Source of the DNA: Halioglobus japonicus
Lineage (GTDB): Bacteria > Pseudomonadota > Gammaproteobacteria > Pseudomonadales > Halieaceae
NCBI GenBank assembly: GCA_902705825.1
Contig: CACSIL010000052.1
Coordinates: 154,348 to 218,347, forward strand
Reading direction: 5' to 3'
Length of the DNA stretch: 64,000 bases
Below the pieces are notes generated by a model. It did not search any database, was not told the DNA's origin, and saw nothing but the letters and a program-made list of their open reading frames with translations. Positions 55,728-63,973 of this stretch are shown here, piece by piece. The translations under genes and the position numbers were made by a program. The number at the start of each line of letters is the position of its first letter. Position 1 is the stretch's first letter.

Positions 55728-56564
55728 TCATGGCAACCAGCGCTCCCACACACATCGCAACCCTTCAAACGGCCTGGATTCTACACCGAGTTCGGCGCTA
55801 TAGGGCGCATCCCGATGGAAATCGCTGCCCAGCGATACCTCGAGATCATAATCTTTGGCCAACCGACTCAGATGTGCTGTCTGATCGCGTGTTTGCCTAC
55901 CGCTGAGAACCTCTATACCACAGCCGCCCGCTGCGACAAATGCCTCAATTAGGCGGCGCAATTTCATGCCGGTAAAACGGTACTTCAGCGGGTGTGCTAT
56001 CACCGCCGAGCCACCGGCGGATACGATCCAGCTTACCACCTCAGCCAGTTCCGGCCAGAACGCCTTCACATCGCCTGGCTTGCCCTGCCCCAGATACTGA
56101 TCAAACGCCTGGTTCTGGTCCTGTACATGGCCTTGCTCGACCATCCAGGCGGCAAAGTGTGGCCTGCCCAGCTGGCTCTCACCGGCCTCTTTGAGTGCGC
56201 CCTGTAGCGCACCGTCAAAGCCCCGTGCGACAAGGCGTTTGGCTATTTTTTCACCGCGCTCTGTCCGCGCGGCCGCCATTGTCACCAGCGCGTCGCGCAT
56301 CACCGGGTGATCAGAATCAATGCCCAGGCCGAGAATGTGGATGGTCACTCCCGACCATCTACAGGAAAACTCGATTCCCGGGATAAGCTGCATACCGCCA
56401 GCGCTTTGCCTATGATAAGCTTCTGCTGCCTTGTGGCCTGCCATAGTATCGTGGTCGGTGATCGCCAACAGCTCGATATTGCTGTCCAGCGCTCGCGCTA
56501 CCAACTCGCAGGGATCGAGCGCGCCGTCGGAAGCGGTGGTGTGAGTGTGGAAATCAATCAGCAT
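55728..56564 (-). CDS. rnm: PHP-domain phosphoesterase (YciV / RNase AM type)
   Basis: 278 aa. Metal ligands of the PHP fold are visible: DFHTHTTASDG (residues 4-14), ITDHDTMAGH (about 36-45), GIEFSCRW, VIAHPLKY and GSDFHRD near the end. E. coli YciV removes 5' nucleotides from rRNA ends and hydrolyses 3',5'-bisphosphonucleotides; that is assumed here. 3',5'-bisphosphonucleotides (PAP) also arise from PAPS-using sulfotransferases, of which this window has several. It is first of the yciV-yciO pair, divergent from yciB. Confidence 0.9.
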   Translation of the reverse strand: MLIDFHTHTTASDGALDPCELVARALDSNIELLAITDHDTMAGHKAAEAYHRQSAGGMQLIPGIEFSCRWSGVTIHILGLGIDSDHPVMRDALVTMAAARTERGEKIAKRLVARGFDGALQGALKEAGESQLGRPHFAAWMVEQGHVQDQNQAFDQYLGQGKPGDVKAFWPELAEVVSWIVSAGGSAVIAHPLKYRFTGMKLRRLIEAFVAAGGCGIEVLSGRQTRDQTAHLSRLAKDYDLEVSLGSDFHRDAPYSAELGVESRPFEGLRCVWERWLP

Positions 56565-56678
56565 AATTTGTACGCTGGGGCACGCGTAGCTGAGCTACCG
56601 GCCAATTGACAAAAACACACCCTGATTCAACTTGAATATTCATTTCCACATGGTAACAGCCGGAGCACGATACAATCC

Positions 56679-57272
56679 ATGAAGCAAATTGCCGAATTCA
56701 TACCCATTGCCCTGTTCTTTATCGTCTACCAGTTCGATGGCCAGAGCATTTCACTGTTCGGCTGGAACTATCACTTCGATGGAATTTACTCCGCCACTGC
56801 AGTGCTGATGATAGCCACTGTGCTGCAGGTGGTATTCACCTACGCGTTGACGCGCCGCTTCGAGAAACGCCTGATGTGGCTGGCGGCGGCAGTGCTCATT
56901 TTCGGTGGCGCGACCCTGTTTTTTCACAACCAGATGTTTATCCAGTGGAAACCCACGATATTCAACTGGGCGCTGGCGCTGGCCTTTGGCGGTTCACAAT
57001 TCATCGGCGAGAAAAACCTGATGCAGCGCACACTGGGCAGCCAGATTCATTTGCCGAGGCCGATCTGGACCAAGCTCAACCTGCTGTGGACAGCCAACTT
57101 CTTGATCGTCGGAGGGCTGAACATCTTCGTCGCCTACAGCTTCAGTGAAGCGACTTGGGTCAGCTACAAAATGTACTCCGCGATCGGCTTTACTCTGGTG
57201 TTGACGATCCTCACCGCTGTGCTTGTGAGTCCTCACCTGAAGGAAGGCGCCGCAGAAGAACAGCAGCTGTAA
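56679..57272 (+). CDS. yciB: YciB / intracellular septation protein A
   Basis: 197 aa with five membrane helices. It starts [19 protein letters not shown], the family signature; [20 protein letters not shown] and [24 protein letters not shown] are also typical. It is an inner-membrane protein involved in envelope and septum integrity. It is divergent from yciV by 114 bases and is followed by yciI after 28 bases, the conserved yci neighbourhood. Confidence 0.95.
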   Translation: MKQIAEFIPIALFFIVYQFDGQSISLFGWNYHFDGIYSATAVLMIATVLQVVFTYALTRRFEKRLMWLAAAVLIFGGATLFFHNQMFIQWKPTIFNWALALAFGGSQFIGEKNLMQRTLGSQIHLPRPIWTKLNLLWTANFLIVGGLNIFVAYSFSEATWVSYKMYSAIGFTLVLTILTAVLVSPHLKEGAAEEQQL

Positions 57273-57300
57273 CGCCCACCGGCATAAAACGGAGATCCCC

Positions 57301-57600
57301 ATGTACTACTCAATATATTGTGAAGATGTTGAAAACAGCGCACCACTGCGCAAGAGCGCACGCCCGGCCCACCTCGCGCGACTGCAGATACTGGCGGATG
57401 CCGGCAAACTGCTGGCTGCAGGGCCACACCCGGCGGTCGATGCGGAAGATCCAGGCGATGCCGGCTTTACCGGCACGCTCGTTATCGGAGAGTTCGACAG
57501 CCTGGAGGCCGCTACGGCATGGGCGGATTCCGACCCGTATGTCGACGCCGGTGTTTTCAGCAAGATTACCGTAAAACCATTCAAGCTGGTTTTGCCATAG
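57301..57600 (+). CDS. yciI: YciI-family protein
   Basis: 99 aa ferredoxin-like alpha/beta protein. It begins [13 protein letters not shown], with the family's [22 protein letters not shown] (conserved His-Leu), and ends in FSKITVKPF. The conserved His and Asp pair (Asp in YCEDV or DPYVDAG) are thought to be an active site, but the reaction is unknown. It lies behind yciB, as in many relatives. Confidence 0.93.
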   Translation: MYYSIYCEDVENSAPLRKSARPAHLARLQILADAGKLLAAGPHPAVDAEDPGDAGFTGTLVIGEFDSLEAATAWADSDPYVDAGVFSKITVKPFKLVLP

Positions 57601-57610
57601 ACTTCACCTT

Positions 57611-57626
57611 GCCCCCTTTGGGGGTT
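57611..57626 (+). terminator. short GC hairpin after yciI
   Basis: CCCCC (57612-57616), TTT loop and GGGGG (57620-57624), followed by only TTA. Starts 11 bases after the yciI stop and lies 43 bases before the SH3-protein start; at most an attenuating hairpin. Confidence 0.35.
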
Positions 57627-57667
57627 ACATTAACCGTATTCAACAACTCCCTGCAGAGGAACAGACC

Positions 57668-58342
57668 TTGCGATTCTCCCTACCCTTATTGATAGTGTGC
57701 TGGTTATTTTCCAGTGTCGCACTGGCCGAAGACATTCGCTATGTCAGCGGCACCCAGAACGTGGCCCTGCGCAGTGGCGCAGGGGATGACAATCAAATCG
57801 TCCACCGCGGAATCCCGTCTGGCGTGCGTGTCATCGTCTCGCGAACATCTGACGATGGCCTCTGGGCTGAAATTACTACAGACGCTGGCGATACCGGCTG
57901 GATCCCCACCCAGAAGCTACTGGTGGAACCTCTCGCCCCCTCGGATGCGACAACCAATATCCCCGTAGCCGCGCAACCCACAGCAACGGGCGAGGATGCC
58001 AGCACTGATGTCGACGCAACTGGCGCTGCCCCGCTGGATCTGGAGGAACAGATGCGGCTGCGCGATGAACAGTTCAATGCCGTCGCCCAGGAGCTCTATC
58101 GTCTGAAACAGGTTTCCGGCCAGGCTGAGCAGCTGGATATAGACAATCGTCGCCTGGTGGAGAACACCGAGAATTTGCGCTCCAAAGTGGAGATGCTGCA
58201 AGCGGAAAACCTGCGTCTGCACGACAAGGTTGAAAGCGAGGACTTTATGAATGGCGCACTGGCAGTTTTATTGGGTGTTGTCATCGCACTGGTGGCTCCC
58301 AGGCTGGTGCCAAAGCGTCGCAAAAGTTCCAGCTGGGCATAA
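57668..58342 (+). CDS. TIGR04211-type SH3-domain membrane protein (YgiM-like)
   Basis: 224 aa from a TTG start with GAGG about 10 bases upstream. A signal peptide (about 1-18) is followed by a bacterial SH3 domain (about 20-87: RYVSGTQNVALRSGAG, GLWAEITTDAGDTGWIPTQKL). Then comes a Thr/Ala linker, a coiled coil (about 118-178, LEEQMRLRDEQF) and a C-terminal membrane helix (about 192-212) with a basic tail. This is the YgiM/TIGR04211 layout. A periplasmic cell-wall-related role is likely but unproven. The cyclophilin gene follows 10 bases later. Confidence 0.88.
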   Translation: MRFSLPLLIVCWLFSSVALAEDIRYVSGTQNVALRSGAGDDNQIVHRGIPSGVRVIVSRTSDDGLWAEITTDAGDTGWIPTQKLLVEPLAPSDATTNIPVAAQPTATGEDASTDVDATGAAPLDLEEQMRLRDEQFNAVAQELYRLKQVSGQAEQLDIDNRRLVENTENLRSKVEMLQAENLRLHDKVESEDFMNGALAVLLGVVIALVAPRLVPKRRKSSSWA

Positions 58343-58352
58343 GGAGAAACTC

Positions 58353-58916
58353 ATGATGCGTACACTACTGCTTTGCCTGTTTCTGGTGCTACCTGGTCTG
58401 GCCTGCGCCGATGAAAGCGTCGCTAAAAATCCACAGGTGGTTATAAAAACCAGCGAGGGTGATATCACGGTACAGCTGTTTGCCGAGGATGCACCTGTGA
58501 CAGTGGAGAACTTTCTCAACTACGTAGATAGCGGCTTTTACAAAGGCACCATCTTTCACCGTGTGATTCCCAACTTCATGATTCAGGGCGGCGGCTTCAG
58601 CCCGGACATGGTAGAGAAAGACACCGACGACCCCATCGTCAATGAATCCAAAAACCGCAAGCACAATACACGGGGTACATTGGCTATGGCCCGCACCAGT
58701 GATCCGGATTCCGCCACCTCACAGTTCTTTATCAACCAGCGCTCCAACCTGCGTCTGGATTGGGCGCCGGGGCGCGATGGTTACACCGTGTTTGGTGAAG
58801 TTATCCAGGGCATGGACATCGTTGATTTCATTGCCACTGCACCAACCGGCATTGCCGGCGGCATGCAGAATGTTCCAGTAAAACCGATTGTCATCACAGA
58901 CATCGTGCGTCAGTAG
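58353..58916 (+). CDS. periplasmic peptidyl-prolyl isomerase, cyclophilin type (PpiA-like)
   Basis: 187 aa from the ATG at 58353, chosen for AAGGAG 6 bases upstream. The signal peptide (about 1-18) ends in LACADE with a possible lipobox Cys. The core has VVIKTSEGDITVQLF, FYKGTIFHRVIPNFMIQGG (catalytic Arg and Phe) and SQFFIN. It speeds proline isomerisation of exported proteins. It follows the SH3 protein in one transcription unit, and pdxJ starts 5 bases after its stop. Confidence 0.92.
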   Translation: MMRTLLLCLFLVLPGLACADESVAKNPQVVIKTSEGDITVQLFAEDAPVTVENFLNYVDSGFYKGTIFHRVIPNFMIQGGGFSPDMVEKDTDDPIVNESKNRKHNTRGTLAMARTSDPDSATSQFFINQRSNLRLDWAPGRDGYTVFGEVIQGMDIVDFIATAPTGIAGGMQNVPVKPIVITDIVRQ

Positions 58917-58921
58917 TCGCA

Positions 58922-59686
58922 ATGATCGCGCTCAGCGTCAATCTCAATAAAATTGCGTTGATCCGCAATTCGCGTGATACCACCAATCCGGATATCCCGC
59001 TGCATGCACAGATGTGTATCGACGCCGACGCCGATGGCATCACGGTTCACCCGCGTCCGGATCAACGACATATCCGCGTGCAGGATTGCTTTGATCTGGC
59101 CGCCATGTTGGATGTTGAATTCAATATAGAGGGCAACCCGTTCACCGGACCACGCAAAAGTGGGCGCGCGAATATTAGCGATTACCCCGGGTTTATGGCG
59201 TTAGTGAAGGAAATCTGCCCCGAGCAGTGTACGCTGGTGCCAGATGGTGACGATCAGTTGACGTCGGATCACGGCTTTGATCTCAAGCGCGACGGCGATA
59301 AGGTTGCGCCGCTGGTGCAGGAGCTGCAGGCACTGGGGATTCGTACCAGCCTGTTTATGGACCCCGATCCCGAGCAAATTCGCCTGGCAGCGCAGACCGG
59401 CACAGACCGCATTGAGCTGTACACTGAAACCTACGCCCGCGCTTTCCAATCGGGCGAGGGGCTGGACGACGTGTTCCGTCAATTTGCAAAGGCGGCAGAG
59501 GTTGCCGCAGAAGAAGGCCTGGGGATCAATGCGGGACACGATCTGGATCTGCAGAACCTGCCGCGTTTTGCCACCATTGCGGGGCTGCTGGAAGTCTCCA
59601 TTGGCCACCATCTCACGGTGGACGCGATACGCATGGGCCTGGCCCCGACAGTCGCCGCCTACCAGCGAGCCCTGGGCAAGCCCTGA
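58922..59686 (+). CDS. pdxJ: pyridoxine 5'-phosphate synthase
   Basis: 254 aa TIM barrel that condenses 3-amino-acetonylphosphate with deoxyxylulose phosphate. Signature stretches: LSVNLNKIALIRNSR at the start, GITVHPRPDQRHI, FNIEGNP and GINAGHDLDLQNL near the end; length is normal. It is unusual to see it after a cyclophilin rather than next to recO/acpS. Its stop overlaps the start of the broken NTF2-like gene (TGATG). Confidence 0.96.
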   Translation: MIALSVNLNKIALIRNSRDTTNPDIPLHAQMCIDADADGITVHPRPDQRHIRVQDCFDLAAMLDVEFNIEGNPFTGPRKSGRANISDYPGFMALVKEICPEQCTLVPDGDDQLTSDHGFDLKRDGDKVAPLVQELQALGIRTSLFMDPDPEQIRLAAQTGTDRIELYTETYARAFQSGEGLDDVFRQFAKAAEVAAEEGLGINAGHDLDLQNLPRFATIAGLLEVSIGHHLTVDAIRMGLAPTVAAYQRALGKP

Positions 59687-60219
59687 TGGATGCTCGCCTG
59701 CAAAGCCTGCTCGACAAGCAGGAAATCACGGAGCTTATCCACACCTACTGCAATGCGGCTGACCGCCACGATTAGGACAAGCTGCGCGCGCTCTACCACG
59801 ACGATGCTACCGACGATCACGGCGCCTTCTTCAATGGCCTGGCCACAGCGTTCATTGAGCAGTTGCCGGCGATACAGGAACCCATGCTGATCCTTCACCA
59901 CAATATCACCACGGTGAATATTGAACTGGACGGTGACTATGCCGAAGGTGAGGTTTATGTTCTGGCATTTCATCAGGTGCGCACGGACGATGGCCCGGTG
60001 GATCTGTTGATCGGCGGGCGCTATTTCGACAAATATGAAAAACGCGCGGGCGTATGGAAGTTCAGCCACCGCGCTGTCGTGGCGGACTGGGCAAACTACA
60101 ATAATCCGTCCACTGTATGCCTTGACCACCCCATGGTCGAAGGCTCCTATATCGGCAAACCGGGCCTCGCCGATCCCTCCTACGCGTTCTTTCGCCTGCT
60201 CAAGCGCGGCCAGCGCTAG
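59686..60219 (+). pseudogene. SnoaL/NTF2-like protein gene interrupted by one in-frame TAG
   Basis: From the ATG at 59686 the frame runs 177 codons to the stop at 60217-60219, with a single TAG at codon 30 (59773-59775). Around it the protein reads ELIHTYCNAADRHD, stop, DKLRALYHDDATDDHGAFF. In the SnoaL-like family the position after RxD/RHD is nearly always Trp (D-W-D-x-L), so TGG to TAG is the likely change. The rest (HHNITTVNIELDGDYAEGE, YFDKYEKRAGVWKFSHR) is intact. It may be a recent nonsense mutation, a read-through gene or a sequencing error. Family members include ring-hydroxylating dioxygenase beta-like subunits and isomerases. Coupled to pdxJ by TGATG. Confidence 0.85.
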
Positions 60220-60605
60220 CGCGCCACCAGCTTTTCTCGTAAGTGGTCGGGAACACGGCTGGGGGAGTGGCTCTGCACATCCATATGCACCAGCACGGCC
60301 TTGCCTCGCACAGTCTGCTTGCCTTGCTGCCACATCTCGCAGTGCAAGGTGAAGGAGCTGTTGCCAATACTGGCTTCTACGACTTTGCCTGTCACGTCGA
60401 AACCGTAGAAGGTCTCAGCGATGAAGTCGATCTGGACCGACGCCAGTATCCAGCTCTTCAGGTGAGCCTCGTTGCTGTCTGCCAGTGACTCCAGAAAGCG
60501 CATTCGAATAACTTCGAACCAGGCGGCGATGGTGGCATTGTTGATGTGGCCCAGGGCGTCGGTTTCGTAAAGTCGCGGACTGATGGTGATAGTAAACTCT
60601 TGCAT
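60216..60605 (-). CDS. hot-dog acyl-CoA thioesterase (YbgC/FadM type)
   Basis: 129 aa from the ATG at 60605, chosen for AAGGAG 9 bases upstream. The hot-dog motif is RLYETDALGHINNATIAAWFEVIR with catalytic Asp (about 15) and the HINN signature. The second strand set is VQIDFIAETFYGFDVTGKV. It hydrolyses acyl-CoA thioesters; the chain preference is unknown. Its end overlaps the broken SnoaL-like gene's stop by 4 bases on the opposite strand. Confidence 0.92.
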   Translation of the reverse strand: MQEFTITISPRLYETDALGHINNATIAAWFEVIRMRFLESLADSNEAHLKSWILASVQIDFIAETFYGFDVTGKVVEASIGNSSFTLHCEMWQQGKQTVRGKAVLVHMDVQSHSPSRVPDHLREKLVAR

Positions 60606-60779
60606 GTATTTGAACTCCTTGGATTTGTGCCACATCGACGGTTCTACCGGTGTAAGGGGAGTGCCTGCGGAACCTTGCTAACCAGCCACCCTGCAATATC
60701 TGCCAAGCCGACTGATACACCTAAAACAGCGCAACCACTTGCCATAAAATTATCACAGCATCAGGCAGACATTAGAACG

Positions 60780-60785
60780 TATAAT
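60780..60785 (+). promoter_or_regulatory. candidate -10 box for dusC
   Basis: TATAAT 33 bases before the dusC ATG in the 213-base gap between the divergent thioesterase and dusC genes. The -35 hexamer is poor. Confidence 0.4.
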
Positions 60786-60818
60786 GCGAGGATAATTTCT
60801 TTAACCGTAAAAAACCTT

Positions 60819-61796
60819 ATGCGCGTGATGATCGCCCCTATGGAGGGCGTTATTGACCATACCATGCGAGAGTTGCTCAGTTCTCTGGGCGGCGTGGATC
60901 GCTGTGTCACGGAATTTGTGCGCGTAAGCGAACGTTTGTTGCCCCCTCGCGTGTTCCACCGGCTCTGCCCGGAACTTGCCACAGACGGAAAAACGGCTTC
61001 GGGTGTACCTGTTTTCGTGCAACTGCTGGGTGGACAGCCCACGGTGATGGCGGAGAATGCTGCGCGCGCTGCGGAACTGGGCGCGCCGGGCATTGACCTG
61101 AATTTTGGCTGTCCCGCCAAGACGGTTAATCGCTCCGACGGCGGTGCAATTCTTCTGCGCGAACCCAAACGGGTGCACGATATTACTGCTGCAGTGCGCG
61201 CGGCCGTGCCGGCGCACGTGCCAGTGACGGTTAAAACCCGGCTGGGGTTTGAGGACAAGGAGCTGTTCCTGGATATTGTCGCGGGCATTGAGGCCGCCGC
61301 TGCCAGCGAACTGACGATACATGCTCGCACCAAGCGCGACGGTTATCGACCGCCGGCTTACTGGGAATCGATTTCACAGGCGCGGGAACGGGTGTCGATG
61401 CCGGTGATAGCCAACGGTGAAATATGGAGTGTGGACGATGCGCTGCGTTGTCGCGCGGTCACGGGCTGTGATGATCTGATGTTGGGGCGTGGCGTTATCT
61501 GTCGCCCCGACCTTCCGCGCTTGATCGCTGCTGCGAACGCCGAAGGCGACACCATCGACGCGCTGGGCTGGGGCGGTATAACGCCGCTGCTGTTGCGCTT
61601 TTTTGAAACGACGCTGCTGCAATACGATGCGCATTGTGCCGGCAACCCGCTCAAGCAGTGGCTGGTGTATATGCGCGGTTACTTTCCCCAAGCCGGGCAA
61701 TTATTTGAACAGGTGAAACGGCTGCGGGACCCCGATGCTATTCGCTCGGTATTACAGCAATCACAACCCTCCTCCACAGATCGCTACGCTGCCTAG
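60819..61796 (+). CDS. dusC: tRNA-dihydrouridine(16) synthase
   Basis: 325 aa FMN enzyme. I chose the ATG at 60819 (MRVMIAPMEGVIDHTMREL), where the DusC family starts; the frame opens further but is not coding. Motifs: APMEGV at the start, GIDLNFGCPAKTVNRSDGG (catalytic Cys about 98), TVKTRLGFED, HARTKRDGY and VIANGEIWS. NRSDGG and the short C-terminus favour DusC over DusA or DusB. It stands alone and converges with the esterase gene, 4 bases between stops. Confidence 0.94.
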   Translation: MRVMIAPMEGVIDHTMRELLSSLGGVDRCVTEFVRVSERLLPPRVFHRLCPELATDGKTASGVPVFVQLLGGQPTVMAENAARAAELGAPGIDLNFGCPAKTVNRSDGGAILLREPKRVHDITAAVRAAVPAHVPVTVKTRLGFEDKELFLDIVAGIEAAAASELTIHARTKRDGYRPPAYWESISQARERVSMPVIANGEIWSVDDALRCRAVTGCDDLMLGRGVICRPDLPRLIAAANAEGDTIDALGWGGITPLLLRFFETTLLQYDAHCAGNPLKQWLVYMRGYFPQAGQLFEQVKRLRDPDAIRSVLQQSQPSSTDRYAA

Positions 61797-61800
61797 CGAG

Positions 61801-62451
61801 CTATTGCAGCAGTCCGCGCGCAACAAGTTCGCCGTAGATACCCTGTGCCAGCACTTCATAACCCTGCGCGTTCGGATGTATTTCGTCGGCGCGTAGCGCA
61901 CTGTCAGAAAGTATCTGCGAGAAGATATCCGGCACCAGTATCACCCCTTCTTCCTCGGCGAGTTCTGAGTAGATATCCGAATCAGAGAGCGCCCCTACAG
62001 TCGCCCGCAGCAAGGAAAGACGCGGCACGGACACCAGTGCGACAACTGCACCCGATGCAGCCGCCTCGCGAATGATGCCCTGCAGGAATTTCTTGACCTG
62101 TGCCGGTGAGGTTTTTCTGAGAAAATCATTGCCGCCCAGTTCAATAATTACCAGATCGGGCTGGTGCCTGGACAGCAGCGGTGCCAGGCGGCTCCCCGCC
62201 TCACGGGCGGTATCACCGGAAATACCGGCGTTGATCACATTTAAACCCGATAGAGCGGCCAGCCGGCTGGGATAATCCTCACCCGCGCCAGCCCCCATAC
62301 CGAAAGTGACGCTGTCGCCGAAGGCCAGCACCACCGCATCAGCTGGCAGCGCCGTGTATTGTGCGCGATCAGCACATGCAGCCAGCCATAAAATGCACAA
62401 TAGAGCCGCGAGCGGCCAACGTGGAGTGGATAACAATTGCGAGTAAGACAT
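61801..62451 (-). CDS. SGNH/GDSL esterase lipoprotein (TesA/arylesterase-like)
   Basis: 216 aa. The signal peptide ends in the lipobox LAAC (Cys about 26). SGNH blocks: I, AFGDSVTFGMGAGAG with the nucleophile Ser; II, GISGD; III, IELGGNDFLR; V, DEIHPNAQGY with the Asp and His. This order matches E. coli TesA-type thioesterase/arylesterases. It acts in the periplasm on acyl esters of unknown identity; the lipid anchor makes it unlike soluble TesA. No ABC partner (YbbA) gene lies divergent from it here. Confidence 0.92.
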   Translation of the reverse strand: MSYSQLLSTPRWPLAALLCILWLAACADRAQYTALPADAVVLAFGDSVTFGMGAGAGEDYPSRLAALSGLNVINAGISGDTAREAGSRLAPLLSRHQPDLVIIELGGNDFLRKTSPAQVKKFLQGIIREAAASGAVVALVSVPRLSLLRATVGALSDSDIYSELAEEEGVILVPDIFSQILSDSALRADEIHPNAQGYEVLAQGIYGELVARGLLQ

Positions 62452-62570
62452 GAAAGAAAGCTTATCACATCAGCTTTGAAACGGTATCACGACCAGCCCA
62501 GCCGAAACCTAACTTCGGCGCCTGTTTTTCTCCAGGCCGGGTTTGGCGTTAACTCCGAGGCATTGACTGG

Positions 62571-63629
62571 CTAGAACGTGGCGCCAATACCAATAGGGAG
62601 GCCAAACTGCAAACCCAGCGCAGGGTCACCGTCATCCGTCACGCCGACAAACATACCCAGAGGAAACGGCAACTTGTTTGTTTCACTAAACAGCGCTCCG
62701 GGGTAAATATTGGCCCGTACGGCCAGGCCTTCGGTACCCCTGACAATCACCGATGCCAGCAGGCTGTTATTCCGATCATAGAAAACACCTGCGCTGGCGC
62801 GAAACTTGTCGGGATTAATAGACTCGGTGGAGACACCCAGGCCCCAGGACAATTCATCGCCGCTGTCCATCCTGTGAGATAAACCGAGAAGATTGGTGAT
62901 CCCCATATAGGCGAACATACGTGTGTCCTTTGTTGCAAGCCAGCGCGGTCGCACCACATAGCTCATGCCGACATTCAGCACCTCATTTTTTTCAACGTCA
63001 TACATCGTCATATGAGGCCACTCAACCGGATCGAGGTTATCTTTTATCCAACGCGCACGTTTGTCCGAGCTGTAAAGCCAGATCCCCAGTGGTCGAAACA
63101 GGTAAAAATCGGCTATTTCATCGGTGCTGTCGGTGGCCGGCTTTTCAAAACCTTCGGCCAGAAACTCGGTCACCATGGATAACACACCCGAGGTAAAATA
63201 CGGCCAGGGCACACCGTGCTCCTGAAACCATTCGGCATTCTTGCGGTAGAGCATGCCACCGCCGAACAGGTGCAAGCCGTAGTTGGGCAATATGGCACCG
63301 CTGTCATTGATATTGTCCGGGTCGACCGGAAATATTTCGGTATTGATAAACCGTTTGGTACCGCCCTCTTCATCAATACGATTACCGGGGCTGCGCAGAT
63401 TGTCACGAACCATACGCAGTTTGTCGCGATAGTTGCTGGTGGTAAAACTACGTTTCACCTGCAGGGAATCCAGTGTGTAGGATGAAAAAGAACTCAGCGG
63501 ATTAAACAGCGCCTCTGACCCATAGTCCTTTGGCTCATAGAAAATCACTGCTTTATCTTCTGCCTGTGCAGTCAGGCTGACAAGGCAAATGACAAACCCC
63601 ATCAATAAACATCGGTATTGGCTGTTCAA
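62571..63629 (-). CDS. exported protein of unknown function, probably outer-membrane beta-rich
   Basis: 352 aa from a TTG at 63629, preceded at 12 bases by AAGGGAG. The frame is open 41 codons further without coding character. A signal peptide (about 1-24) ends in TAQAED. There are no other hydrophobic helices. The C-terminal ~130 residues alternate polar and hydrophobic residues (SYVVRPRWLATKD, AGVFYDRNNSLLASVIVRG, ANIYPGALF) and end in aromatic Phe (GIGATF), as outer-membrane barrels do. I do not recognise the family. Monocistronic, with a possible TATAAT 150 bases upstream on the minus strand. Confidence 0.75.
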   Translation of the reverse strand: MNSQYRCLLMGFVICLVSLTAQAEDKAVIFYEPKDYGSEALFNPLSSFSSYTLDSLQVKRSFTTSNYRDKLRMVRDNLRSPGNRIDEEGGTKRFINTEIFPVDPDNINDSGAILPNYGLHLFGGGMLYRKNAEWFQEHGVPWPYFTSGVLSMVTEFLAEGFEKPATDSTDEIADFYLFRPLGIWLYSSDKRARWIKDNLDPVEWPHMTMYDVEKNEVLNVGMSYVVRPRWLATKDTRMFAYMGITNLLGLSHRMDSGDELSWGLGVSTESINPDKFRASAGVFYDRNNSLLASVIVRGTEGLAVRANIYPGALFSETNKLPFPLGMFVGVTDDGDPALGLQFGLPIGIGATF

Positions 63630-63873
63630 AACGGCTGAAGCTCCCTTTTTATTATTTAAGTCGCCAACAGGGTACGAGCAAGGTATCGCGCCTTGCGACC
63701 ATGTGCGGGAGCGCTCACAGATACGCCTGACGTGAATTGAAAATACAGGCACGACAACGAGCCCGCGCTGTCACCGTGTAATTATAGGGGATATTGGCGG
63801 CCTGTGAGTAGCGTTTACCGACGCCGCACGAGTGGCCCCAGCAGAAAAAGCTTGTGATACGCCTCTTTTCTAG
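63630..63873. other. intergenic region with possible minus-strand promoter
   Basis: On the minus strand a TATAAT lies at 63786-63781, a candidate -10 for the exported protein gene; the -35 is weak. No gene was supported in this stretch; an 86-codon minus-strand frame (63715-63975) has no family features and runs through the promoter described next. Confidence 0.45.
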
Positions 63874-63915
63874 ATGTAATACATTTGTTGACGTTTGTAT
63901 TACATTTACTATACT
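63874..63915 (+). promoter_or_regulatory. sigma-70 promoter overlapped by a perfect palindromic operator
   Basis: TTGACG (63888-63893) and TATACT (63910-63915) with a 16-base spacer form a good promoter. ATGTAATACA (63874-63883) and TGTATTACAT (63896-63905) form a perfect 10-base inverted repeat with a 12-base centre. The palindrome surrounds the -35 and covers most of the spacer, so a dimeric repressor bound there would block polymerase. It directs transcription to the gene starting at 63974. Confidence 0.75.
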
Positions 63916-63973
63916 GCAGTGGATCGGCAATCGACGCAGCCGGGCAGCAACAGGGCCGGTGGTACTGCAGACC

